Of a stretch of 64,000 nucleotides of DNA, positions 56,555 to 64,000 are shown piece by piece. Made by a program: the position numbers and the translations under genes. Numbering within the stretch: the stretch's first letter is position 1; each line of letters opens with the position of its first letter. Below the pieces are notes generated by a model. That model made no database searches. It worked only from the letters and a program-made list of their open reading frames with translations, and had not been told where the DNA came from. This DNA comes from a bacterium. Its GTDB lineage: Bacteria > Acidobacteriota > Thermoanaerobaculia > Multivoradales > JAHEKO01. The stretch lies in assembly GCA_024224155.1 (NCBI GenBank), contig JAAENP010000364.1, forward strand, positions 62,001-126,000, in the 5' to 3' direction.

Positions 56555-56962
56555 TCACCGTGGGCCTTCCTGTTTGGAGGCCGGCTCGTACATCTCTTCG
56601 AACTTCGCCGCGCTGACCGCGTAACCATCCTTTCGGTCGCGGTCGTTATAGACCAGATAGTCCCCGACTTCGTAGTGCGTGGCTCCTTCTTTGGTCTCGA
56701 TGACGCCCGCTTCCTCGACCGCCTCCGCCCAGACCGGTGTCAACTTCACGTAGACGCCGGCGCCGGCCGGGCGATACGTCGCCTCGAAGGTCTCGCCATC
56801 GATAGTGTAGACGTCGCCCTGGTTGTTCACGAGCCAGTCTCCACGCTTGCAGAACTGGGTATCGCCCCACTTTCGGTAGCTGAATCCCTTGGTGTCGAGA
56901 TCGACCTGAACGGCGGTGACGGCCGTCCCGGCCTTCTTCCGGAATCTTCTCAGCTCGCCCAT
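56555..56962 (-). CDS. PGDYG-like domain protein
   Basis: 135 residues from the ATG at 56962; an upstream start at 57070 adds a poor-looking leader. Two related motifs are visible: KRGDWLVNNQGDVYTIDGET with F-E-A-T-Y, and EVGDYLVYNDRDRKDGYAVS with F-E-E-M-Y, suggesting a tandem PGDYG-type small beta domain. It lies 50 bases before the DUF4062 gene on the same strand and is probably the first gene of that operon. Role unknown; possibly a ligand-binding or adaptor module. Confidence 0.65.
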   Translation of the reverse strand: MGELRRFRKKAGTAVTAVQVDLDTKGFSYRKWGDTQFCKRGDWLVNNQGDVYTIDGETFEATYRPAGAGVYVKLTPVWAEAVEEAGVIETKEGATHYEVGDYLVYNDRDRKDGYAVSAAKFEEMYEPASKQEGPR

Positions 56963-57120
56963 TAGAAGGAGAATACTCCCGATCCGCGGTTTCCTAATAT
57001 TATTGGCGGGCCCAGAGGAGCCAACCACGCCGAAACTCGACCTCCGACCGCTCAAGGACGACGGCTTCAAGAGCTACGACATGATCCTCGAGAACCTCTA
57101 GGACAGAGAAACACGACCGG

Positions 57121-57330
57121 ATGAATCGCAGACAGGCTCACTACGACGAGTTCGAAGCTTCCGAGCTCTTTTGCTCGAAGTGCCGGCAGGCCCAGCCGGT
57201 GCGCAAGCGCCTGCTCCTGGTTCTGCCTCAGGGCAACAAGTACGACTACGTCTGCAGTGTCTGCGGCGATTCGGTCGGATCCAAGATGGACGACGACCGA
57301 GACGCGTTCTCGGTCCTGAGGCCGAAGTAG
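57121..57330 (+). CDS. Small zinc-ribbon protein
   Basis: 69 residues. ELFCSKCRQAQPVRKRLLLV and YDYVCSVCGDSVGSK give two CxxC knuckles ~35 residues apart, a classic zinc ribbon. The N-terminus MNRRQAHYDEFEASE is acidic. Similar tiny ribbons are common in Acidobacteriota. Function unknown. Confidence 0.75.
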   Translation: MNRRQAHYDEFEASELFCSKCRQAQPVRKRLLLVLPQGNKYDYVCSVCGDSVGSKMDDDRDAFSVLRPK

Positions 57331-57410
57331 GGCCGGAGTCGGGACCGGAAAACCGAGGCCGGTCCGGGTACGTAGACCTCTACGTAACCTCAACGAGAGG
57401 AGGCCTTTTC

Positions 57411-57970
57411 GTGCCGAGACAAAACGCGCCCAGAGCGCGAGCTTTCCGGACCCTGGCGCTGACGCTGACCGCGTTCCTGGCGGCCGTTGTGGCCGCGCGA
57501 GCGGAAGTCACGACCTATGCCCTGCCGGGCGGCTCGAACCTGGCGGGCGGAATCAGCGTCGACGCCGAGGGCAACGTCTACTCGGCGGCCTTCGGCGGCA
57601 CCCAGCTGTTCAAGATCGCTCCCGACGGTGAGATCACCGTGTTCGCGACCGGCCTCAACACGCCCTCGGGCAACGCCTTCGACAATCAGGGCAACCTCTT
57701 CCAGTCCAACTACGGACAGCAGGTCCCTGCAAGCGCGGCAAGGCCAAGCTGACCTGGAAGCACAATTCCTTTAATCGCGAAGGCTTCGTGATCGAGCTTT
57801 CCTCCTCGACCATACCTTTCGAGGAGATCGGGCGCGTGGCGGCGACGGCCAAGAAGGCCATCATTCGCGACCTCGTGCCCGGAGAGACCTATCGCGTGCG
57901 CATCCGCGCCTTCAACGGCGTGCGATCGTCGAAGGCTTCGAAGAAGGCGAAGTTCACCGCCAAGAATTGA
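57411..57970 (+). pseudogene. NHL/SMP-30-like secreted protein joined out of frame to an FN3 C-terminus
   Basis: GTG 57411 with AGAGGAGG upstream encodes a signal peptide (FRTLALTLTAFLAAVVAARA) and the first NHL-type blades (GGISVDAEGNVYSAAFGGTQ, NAFDNQGNLFQSNYG). The frame then fails and stops at 57750. In another frame, from about 57725 to 57970, there is a clean FN3 end (AKLTWKHNSFNREGFVIELS, VPGETYRVRIRAFNG, TAKN). The central propeller is missing. The simplest reading is an internal deletion with frameshift in a propeller-FN3 protein. It overlaps the 3' end of the radical-SAM gene by 17 bases. Confidence 0.7.
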
Positions 57971-58967
57971 GGTCCTCCGGCTCTGTACGGTCCTGTGAGC
58001 TGACGCTGCAGGAGCCGCCGCCCAGGACGCAGAACCGGGCGCAATGCGAATGATTGAGGCGCACCGGCCCGAGGGCCTCGGCCAGCGAGCCACCGAGCTC
58101 GAACCTGGAATCGTAGGGCAACAGCGTGCACGACACTACGGCCGGCGAAGTCGCCCCGCGCCGCCGGACGACCATCCGGCTTCTCGCGCACATCATGTCG
58201 GACGGCCTGACGCCCAAAACGCGCCAGCAGTCGACGGTGATCTCGGGCGCGTCCAGAGCTGCGTCCATCTCCGGAAACAGCACGAGCTGGCTCGGATCGG
58301 TCGCGTTCAGCGGCAGATTCTCGGTCGCAAACAGACCCGCATAGCCCTCCCGGGCCACCGGCTCCGTCTCCCCCCAGCAAGTGCGGCCGGCCACCGAAAG
58401 GCGGAAGCCTTCGTCGGCGAGCCAACGAATCCCGCGAACCGTCGAGCTCCAGGAGCCGGGTCCGCGCTCCTGCTCGTGAAGCTCGGGCGTGTAGTGATCG
58501 AGGCTGACCCTCAGATGCAGCCGTCTGCCGTGCCTCCGGCTAAGGCGTTGCAGGCTCTTTTGAACCGCCGGCCTCATCATCGGCCGCATGGCGTTGGTCA
58601 GCACCAGGGCCTCGAAGCCGCGATCCAGCGTGTCCTCGAGCATCGCCGGGAAGTCCGGATTGACGAACGGCTCGCCACCGGTGAAGCCGATCTCGCGCGT
58701 CCCCAGCTGCAAGTCGGCGATCTCATCCAGAAAGCGCGCGACCTCCCGGGCGGTGAGATTGGAGAGCCGGTCGTTCACCGGGCTCGAGTCGATGTAGCAA
58801 CGACGGCACTCGATGTTGCACAGCGTGCCGGTGTTGAACCACAGGGTCTCGAGGCGCTCGAAGTCCACCCACGCTCTCTCCGAGCCGTCGGCGGTAACGT
58901 CGGAGTACTGGAACTTGTCGGAATCCAGGAGCTGCCTCAGGCGCGGACTGTCGGACTGCTCGCACAT
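57954..58967 (-). CDS. Radical SAM protein with C-terminal Cys cluster (SPASM-like)
   Basis: 337 residues from ATG 58967. FNTGTLCNIECRRCYI gives the CX3CX2C [4Fe-4S] motif (C50, C54, C57); GFTGGEPFVNPDF is the glycine-rich SAM motif. The C-terminal third has scattered Cys (DCWRV, MMCARSRMVV, SCTLLPYD, HCARFCVLGGGSC), typical of SPASM/twitch auxiliary clusters in peptide- or protein-modifying enzymes. No precursor peptide or RRE domain is seen nearby, so the substrate is unknown. The 65-base gap to the divergent hydrolase probably holds both promoters. Confidence 0.88.
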   Translation of the reverse strand: MCEQSDSPRLRQLLDSDKFQYSDVTADGSERAWVDFERLETLWFNTGTLCNIECRRCYIDSSPVNDRLSNLTAREVARFLDEIADLQLGTREIGFTGGEPFVNPDFPAMLEDTLDRGFEALVLTNAMRPMMRPAVQKSLQRLSRRHGRRLHLRVSLDHYTPELHEQERGPGSWSSTVRGIRWLADEGFRLSVAGRTCWGETEPVAREGYAGLFATENLPLNATDPSQLVLFPEMDAALDAPEITVDCWRVLGVRPSDMMCARSRMVVRRRGATSPAVVSCTLLPYDSRFELGGSLAEALGPVRLNHSHCARFCVLGGGSCSVSSQDRTEPEDLNSWR

Positions 58968-59032
58968 CCGTAGGGCGAGAAAATACCATGCTCTCGTGCC
59001 GTAACATCCTGCCGATCGTGAGGAGACCCACC

Positions 59033-59812
59033 ATGGAGCCACAGAAACGGACTGTTCTCATCGCTGCTCTTTTCGTCCCGATCGTCTTTGCTGTCGCCGC
59101 CCCTTCGCAGGCGGCGGATGAAGTGACCTGGACCGCTGCCGACGGCATGACTCTGTACGGGAATGTCTATTCGGTCGAAGCCGGAAAAGCCGCCCCGCTG
59201 GTCCTGCTCTTTCACCAAGCCGGTGGCGATGCCCGGGGCGAGTACGCCAACATCATTCCGCGGCTGCTCGAGGCCGGATACAACGTTTTCGCCATCGATC
59301 AGCGTTCGGGCGGGAGCCGATTCGACGGTGTCAATCGCACGGTTGCCGCCCTCGACGGCCGGGACTACGGCTACTGCGACACCTATCCCGATCTCGAGGC
59401 CGCCCTCGACCAGGCCAAGAAGCTCGGCTTCACCGGCCCGCGCGTCGCTTGGGGGAGCAGCTACAGCGCCGCCCTGGTTCTCCGTCTGGGCGCGGAGCAC
59501 GCCCAAGATCTCGCCGGCGTCCTCGCCTTCTCCCCGGCCTCCGGCGGGCCCATGGCCTCGTGCAAGGCGGAGCCGTTCATCCCGAAGCTCACCCTCCCCG
59601 CCCTCGCCCTGCGTCCCGCCTCCGAGATGGAGCGGGACAGCGTGCGGCAACAGTTCCGCTTGTTCGAGGAGCACGGGATTCAGACCTTTGTCGCGCTGAA
59701 CGGTGTGCACGGCTCCTCGATGCTGGACGCCGACCGCGTCGGCGACGATGTGACGCCGACCTGGAATGTCGTTATGGAGTTCCTGGCCGAAGCCGTGTCG
59801 GCTGCGAACTGA
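59033..59812 (+). CDS. Secreted dienelactone-hydrolase-like alpha/beta hydrolase
   Basis: 259 residues; GAGGAG lies 8 bases before ATG 59033. Signal peptide ~1-27 ends SQAAD. PLVLLFHQAGGDARGEY is the oxyanion region, VAWGSSYSAAL the nucleophile elbow, and VHGSSML the probable His. The acid is likely in the PASEMERD segment. This is a DLH/prolyl-oligopeptidase-like serine hydrolase exported to the periplasm. Substrate unknown. Confidence 0.82.
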   Translation: MEPQKRTVLIAALFVPIVFAVAAPSQAADEVTWTAADGMTLYGNVYSVEAGKAAPLVLLFHQAGGDARGEYANIIPRLLEAGYNVFAIDQRSGGSRFDGVNRTVAALDGRDYGYCDTYPDLEAALDQAKKLGFTGPRVAWGSSYSAALVLRLGAEHAQDLAGVLAFSPASGGPMASCKAEPFIPKLTLPALALRPASEMERDSVRQQFRLFEEHGIQTFVALNGVHGSSMLDADRVGDDVTPTWNVVMEFLAEAVSAAN

Positions 59813-59843
59813 TCTACGCGAACCCCTCAAAGCGAGCGCTTCG

Positions 59844-62800
59844 TCATTCGTGCCTGCGTTCGCCCTCTTGCACCTGGCGGCCTGGGAGGCCGCGTGATCT
59901 GATCCACTCGTCCAGCGCCTCGACCGCGGATTCGAGCTGGGAGTCCCTTCCAACCAAGGTCTCCTCGATGGAGCGATCCACATAGATGTCAGGCTCGCGG
60001 CCTCTGCGCTCCATGTCCTCGCCGTTGCTCGTCAACGCCTTCCACGCACCAACAGAGATCCGCGTGCCGTCGAACAATCCGTATCCACGCTGCCCCTTGT
60101 TCCAACCGGATGTTCGAGTTCCGACCACCGGTCCGACTCCCAAAGCCCGAAACTGATGCGAGAGACTCTCCGTGTCGCTCAAGACCTGCTCGTTCTGGAC
60201 CAGAACGACGGGACGATCCAGTACCGGAATGCCATGCACGAGCGCGCCGGGTGCGACGACCTTGTCCTGGAACGCGTTCAAGTGCACGATCTTTCGTCGC
60301 AGGTAGCCGATCGCTCGAGTGGACTCGATGCCACCGCCGTTGTAGCGCACGTCCAAGACAACGCCGTCTTTGCCAAGCGCCGATGCGCCGAGTTGGCGAC
60401 GCAGTGCCTCGGTCGCACCGGTGCCAAAGTGTCTCCGATGCACGTAGGCAAAGCGCCCGCCGCTGAGCTCGTCAACCAGTGCCTCGTTCCAGGCGATCCA
60501 CTTCCGATAGCGCTGCTCCGAAACCTGATTCGTCGATCGCACCCTCGAGCGGACCTCCAGGCGCTTGCCGCCTCGTTCTACCGTCACCGCAATCATCTCG
60601 CCGGCCGCTCCCGTAAGAAGCTCACTCAGATTGACGCCCCGCCCCAGCACGGTTCCCTCGATGGCCTCGATAACCTCTCCTGCGAGAAGCCCGGAATCCT
60701 CTCCGGTCGCAGGAAAGAGGCTAGAAGAAACTACGAACCGGCCGCCTTTCAACGCTGTACCGTCAAAATCGACCCCCAGATCTCCGACAGCTTGGCCGTC
60801 GACGCGAGGATCACCCCACACCTCCGTACGTGAGGCGTTCAGCTCACCAACCATCATTCGGATCACGGTCATGAAATCGAAATCGTTGCGCGCGCCACGC
60901 ACGAACGGCTCATACTCGCTGTACAGAGCTTCCCAGTTCTTGCCGTTGAAGCTCTCGTCTCCGAACCAATCACGAACTACAAGCCAGGCCTCTCGAAACA
61001 AGGCCAGGCGCCTTTTTCGCGGATCGACGTCAAAATCGAACGACAACTCGATCCGATCTGATTCGTTCCCCTCGACGTCGAGTCGATGCAGCTCGCCCCC
61101 GCTCAGATAAAGGACCGAATCATCTCCCAAAACTGTCGCCGATGTGATTCTTCCGGGGGCGATCAACGTGAAACTGCCCAGGTCACCTTCCTCGATTGCA
61201 GAACGCCACAGACCCGAACGTCCGAGGGAGGCGCCGGAGAGGACCGCCGTCTTACCGTTGCGGCCAACCGCCTCCAGCACCAGGCTCTCGTTCGCTGGAA
61301 GAAGGTACTCGACCTCGACGTCCTCCACGGCGTCGTTCCACTCGTCGTCAACGCCGTCGACGAGCCGATCCGGGATCTGAATCCGCGCAACCTGACGCGT
61401 TTCACGCGTCGTCCATGTACCGAGCAACAGAGTCCGACCGTCCTCGAGCCAGCTCAAGCCAGCGGAGTAGACGTCCGGAAGATCCGTCAGCTGGACCTTA
61501 CGCCCTGGGGCGTCGACCTGGACAAGCCAAACGTTGGAGAGCCAGTTCGAGTCGGACGACACGTAGGCAATCAGACGGCCTTCCGGCGACCATGCGAGCT
61601 CGGGCGCCATCATGAGGTCCGTCGCCATTTGAACCGGTCTCTGTCCGTTGGTGTCGACCACCTTGAGCCGATCGGCTCCTTCGACGAAGGCGATCCTTTC
61701 TCCATTGGGGCTGAATCTGAGATGCCGCTCGGTCTCCGGCGTCGAGGTCAACCGCGTTTCGCGCCGTTCGTGCAGGTCGTAGACGAAGACATCAAAAAAG
61801 CCATTGCGCAGAGCCACATAGGCGACACGGCTCACGTCCGGGCTCACTCGAACGTCCTGCTCAGGCGCCGGCGTGTCGGTAATCCGTGCCACATCGCCGG
61901 TGCGAAGGTCGTGCACGAAGACATCACCATGAATCACGACCGCGCAAACAGCAGCCGACTCGTTGACGTGGAACTCCGATACTCGCGAAATGGTCTCGGC
62001 GCGCGTCGGCTCATCGTCAATCTCGTCTTCTGAGAGCGCGAAGTCGACACGCCGTGGAGCGCTGCCATCCCGCACTGTCCAGATCCCGAACTGCCGCTCG
62101 AATGCAATCGTCCCGTCGTTGGCAATCGTAGGCCACGACACGCGCCCTCGTTCGAAGCTCGTTATCGGCCTGCGAGTCCCCGTCAGGTCTTGAAGAACGA
62201 GGTTTTCCGCGCCGCTCCCAGAATACTCGTCGGTTACGACGTAGACGCCATCGCTGTCCGGCGACCACATCGGCCAGGAGTCCTTCCCCTCGAACCTCGT
62301 GACTCTCTCAAAGCGGTTCGAAGACGGATCGGTGGACTTGATCCAGACCTCTGTCGCATCGTCAGTACGCGGGCCCATTCGATACCACTGGCGAACTCTG
62401 TCGTTCGAGTTGAAAGCGAGTCTTTCTCCGTCCGGCGACGCGCTCGCGTTGTACTCGCCTTTGAAGCGTGCTCGACTTACGGGAAAGGGCGTTCCGCCTT
62501 CGACCGGCACCGCGTAGATGTCCGAGTAGCCGCCGATGTCAGCTCGGCTGCTCGAGAAGTAGACAAACGCGCCATCCGGGCTCCAGCTTTCCACGGCGTC
62601 TTCAGAACTGTGGTGGGTGAGGCGGCGCTGAGTCAGCGTGTCAAGGTCGACGAGGTAGACGTCCCCGTTGCCGGAGCGCAGGCTCGTGAATGCAATGCGG
62701 TCGCCGGAGGATGCGAAACGTGGGTGCAGGGCGTGCACAGGATCATCGACGATGCGAGTCGCCTCGCCGCCTGCTACAGAGCCCAAATACAGATCACCGT

Positions 62801-62918
62801 TTGCCATGAAGGCGATCTGACTGGCATCCGAAGAGATCGCCGGTTCCCGAAGCATGAGCGGGGCTCCGAGCGGCGGTATCTGAACGAGGGTGCTGACCAG
62901 GGTCAGAGTGACAAGCAT
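59844..62918 (-). CDS. Tricorn-type protease (S41, beta-propellers and PDZ)
   Basis: 1024 residues, near the ~1070 of tricorn. A short hydrophobic N-terminus (MLVTLTLVSTLV) suggests export. Two TolB/WD40-like propellers (~25-320 and ~330-640: ASPDGERLAFNSND, FSPNGERIAFVEG) are followed by a helical part, a PDZ (FPATGEDSGLLAGEVIEAIE) and the S41 core. The core shows FAYVHRRHFG (His), VVLDVRYNGGG, EQVLSDTESL (nucleophile Ser), VVGTRTSGW and MERRGREPDIYVD (Glu). It degrades peptides downstream of larger proteases. Convergent with the 59033 hydrolase gene; a 51-base gap separates it from the ZIP gene upstream. Confidence 0.92.
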   Translation of the reverse strand: MLVTLTLVSTLVQIPPLGAPLMLREPAISSDASQIAFMANGDLYLGSVAGGEATRIVDDPVHALHPRFASSGDRIAFTSLRSGNGDVYLVDLDTLTQRRLTHHSSEDAVESWSPDGAFVYFSSSRADIGGYSDIYAVPVEGGTPFPVSRARFKGEYNASASPDGERLAFNSNDRVRQWYRMGPRTDDATEVWIKSTDPSSNRFERVTRFEGKDSWPMWSPDSDGVYVVTDEYSGSGAENLVLQDLTGTRRPITSFERGRVSWPTIANDGTIAFERQFGIWTVRDGSAPRRVDFALSEDEIDDEPTRAETISRVSEFHVNESAAVCAVVIHGDVFVHDLRTGDVARITDTPAPEQDVRVSPDVSRVAYVALRNGFFDVFVYDLHERRETRLTSTPETERHLRFSPNGERIAFVEGADRLKVVDTNGQRPVQMATDLMMAPELAWSPEGRLIAYVSSDSNWLSNVWLVQVDAPGRKVQLTDLPDVYSAGLSWLEDGRTLLLGTWTTRETRQVARIQIPDRLVDGVDDEWNDAVEDVEVEYLLPANESLVLEAVGRNGKTAVLSGASLGRSGLWRSAIEEGDLGSFTLIAPGRITSATVLGDDSVLYLSGGELHRLDVEGNESDRIELSFDFDVDPRKRRLALFREAWLVVRDWFGDESFNGKNWEALYSEYEPFVRGARNDFDFMTVIRMMVGELNASRTEVWGDPRVDGQAVGDLGVDFDGTALKGGRFVVSSSLFPATGEDSGLLAGEVIEAIEGTVLGRGVNLSELLTGAAGEMIAVTVERGGKRLEVRSRVRSTNQVSEQRYRKWIAWNEALVDELSGGRFAYVHRRHFGTGATEALRRQLGASALGKDGVVLDVRYNGGGIESTRAIGYLRRKIVHLNAFQDKVVAPGALVHGIPVLDRPVVLVQNEQVLSDTESLSHQFRALGVGPVVGTRTSGWNKGQRGYGLFDGTRISVGAWKALTSNGEDMERRGREPDIYVDRSIEETLVGRDSQLESAVEALDEWIRSRGLPGRQVQEGERRHE

Positions 62919-62969
62919 TCGCCCATACTACGGGGACAGTCAGGTGAGGTTGCCTGTACAACCGCGGTC

Positions 62970-63713
62970 CTAGATAAACCGCTGAAACAACAGCATCGCG
63001 ACCAGGGCCACGCTGGTGACCAGACTCACCAGGGGGCGCGGCGCCTGCTCGTAGGCCTCCGGAAGCAGCTCGACGAAGACCATGTAGAACATCGCACCGG
63101 CGGCAAAGCCGATCCCGTACGGCAGCGCCGGCGCGAACGCATCGACAAACAGAAAGGCGGGCACCGCCATCAGTGGCTGCGGCAGCGAGGAGAAAACGCT
63201 CCAGCCGGCGCACGCCGCGACGCTCGAGCCCCGGGGTCTCATCACCGCGCTGATCGCGAGGCCTTCCGGAATGTTGTGGACCGCGATCGCTACGGTGATG
63301 AGACTCGCAAAGGTCAGGCCGCCGGCGAACGACGAACCGATCGCGACGCCCTCGGAGAACGAGTGCACCGTCATCACGATGACCATGAGGATCATCCGGC
63401 TTGCGCCGGCGCCGCGGACCTGCCCAAACTCCAGATCGTGGTCACCCAGCCAGCGTTGGGCCAGCAGAATAAAAAGAACTCCCACCACTCCGCCGGCGAC
63501 CGTTTGCGTGCTGCCATAGCGAGTCCCCTGCGCCATTAGTCCGAAGCAGGCGCCGAGCATCAACCCCGAAGCGATCGCATTCGAATAGGCGATCACCCTG
63601 GGCGAGATCTCTTTCAAGAAGGCGAACGGCAACGCGCCCAGCCCGGTCGCCAAGGCCGTGATCAGGCCGTAGAGGAACACCAGGAGGACCGGATCGAGGT
63701 CGGCGCCGCTCAT
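62970..63713 (-). CDS. ZIP-family metal transporter
   Basis: 247 residues from ATG 63713. Seven to eight TM helices are visible, with the ZIP metal-site motifs VHSFSEGVAIG and VHNIPEGLAIS in TM4 and TM5. It imports divalent metal (Zn, Fe or similar) across the inner membrane. The gene starts 7 bases after the stop of a second ZIP-like gene, so they form a tandem pair. Confidence 0.9.
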   Translation of the reverse strand: MSGADLDPVLLVFLYGLITALATGLGALPFAFLKEISPRVIAYSNAIASGLMLGACFGLMAQGTRYGSTQTVAGGVVGVLFILLAQRWLGDHDLEFGQVRGAGASRMILMVIVMTVHSFSEGVAIGSSFAGGLTFASLITVAIAVHNIPEGLAISAVMRPRGSSVAACAGWSVFSSLPQPLMAVPAFLFVDAFAPALPYGIGFAAGAMFYMVFVELLPEAYEQAPRPLVSLVTSVALVAMLLFQRFI

Positions 63714-63720
63714 CCGCCAA

Positions 63721-64000
63721 TCATCCGACAAACCCTTGAATGAGAACCACGACGCCGAGCGCGACCACCGTGACCGCGGCAATGCTCGTCTGGCCGGCCT
63801 CGCGGTACGACTCGGGCAGCAGCTCGATCAACACCAGCTGCACCAGTGTGCCGACCGCGAAACCCTGAACCCACGGTAGCGTTGCCGGCGCCGCGATCAC
63901 CACCGAGTAGGTCGCGACCGCAAGAAGAATCTGACTGAGGTTGGTGGCGACCGCGAGACCCGCGATCTGACGCAAGTTCAGACCCCGGCCGTTGAGAACC
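63721..64000 (-). CDS. Second ZIP-like transporter, 5' end outside window
   Basis: The frame is open to the window edge (VLNGRGLNLRQIAGLAVATN reads through position 64000), so the start is missing. The visible C-terminal ~92 residues contain three hydrophobic segments and ELLPESYREAG, which parallels ELLPEAYEQAP in the adjacent complete ZIP protein. It is therefore a diverged paralogue; a heterodimeric transporter is possible. Confidence 0.75.
   Translation of the reverse strand, partial: VLNGRGLNLRQIAGLAVATNLSQILLAVATYSVVIAAPATLPWVQGFAVGTLVQLVLIELLPESYREAGQTSIAAVTVVALGVVVLIQGFVG

Overview
The window is GC-rich bacterial DNA with long open frames on both strands. Secreted proteins with CarboxypepD_reg, thrombospondin-type-3 and FN3 domains, a TonB-dependent receptor with an N-terminal plug-in domain, a tricorn-type S41 protease and the secreted 'CxxDGRFKV...' family together suggest Acidobacteriota, perhaps Thermoanaerobaculia. 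This is an inference from protein style; no rRNA or marker gene is present. I saw no tRNA, rRNA or CRISPR array.

Layout. (1) 1-18321: two consecutive minus-strand genes for secreted multidomain proteins. One is a 5756-residue giant made of CarboxypepD_reg-like, Big_5-like, TSP3-like Ca-binding and repeated cassette domains. The other is a LamG-like protein cut by the window edge. (2) 18717-~57000: an accessory archipelago of small operons dominated by biological-conflict domains: TIR or TIR-like domains (19757, 20533, 22585, 31292, 37396, 49885, 52524), DUF4062 (55677), two patatins (41179, 51211), two alpha/beta hydrolases (21008, 28316), two trypsin-like proteases (29254, 38961; the second fused to an S1/P1-nuclease-like domain), a RES/Xre toxin-antitoxin pair, and several membrane and TPR proteins. 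Three different effector types (hydrolase, protease, TIR) carry a C-terminal or internal TPR module resembling TPR-S/TRAFs-binding. I saw no STAND NTPase, cyclic-nucleotide synthase, reverse transcriptase or restriction gene, so none of the standard defence systems explains the cluster. (3) Interspersed decay: two genes interrupted by stops where Trp is expected (27312, 34458), IS110 fragments at 34651 and 44745, and a graveyard at 43939-45382 with remnants of an integrase, an IS91-like transposase and a matrixin. (4) 57121-64000: more ordinary genes: zinc ribbon, a deleted NHL/FN3 gene, radical SAM, dienelactone-hydrolase-like protein, tricorn protease and two tandem ZIP transporters, the last partial.

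The most coherent candidate systems are the four-gene plus-strand operon 18717-22381 (4-TM protein, RelE-like/degenerate TIR, active-looking TIR, hydrolase-TPR) and the minus-strand operon 52742-48466 (mini TIR-like, patatin, TIR-TPR, 3-TM protein). A reasonable model is that TIR enzymes make or destroy a nucleotide signal, TPR modules sense it or the infection, and lipases, proteases and pore-like membrane proteins kill or arrest the cell. This model is inference.
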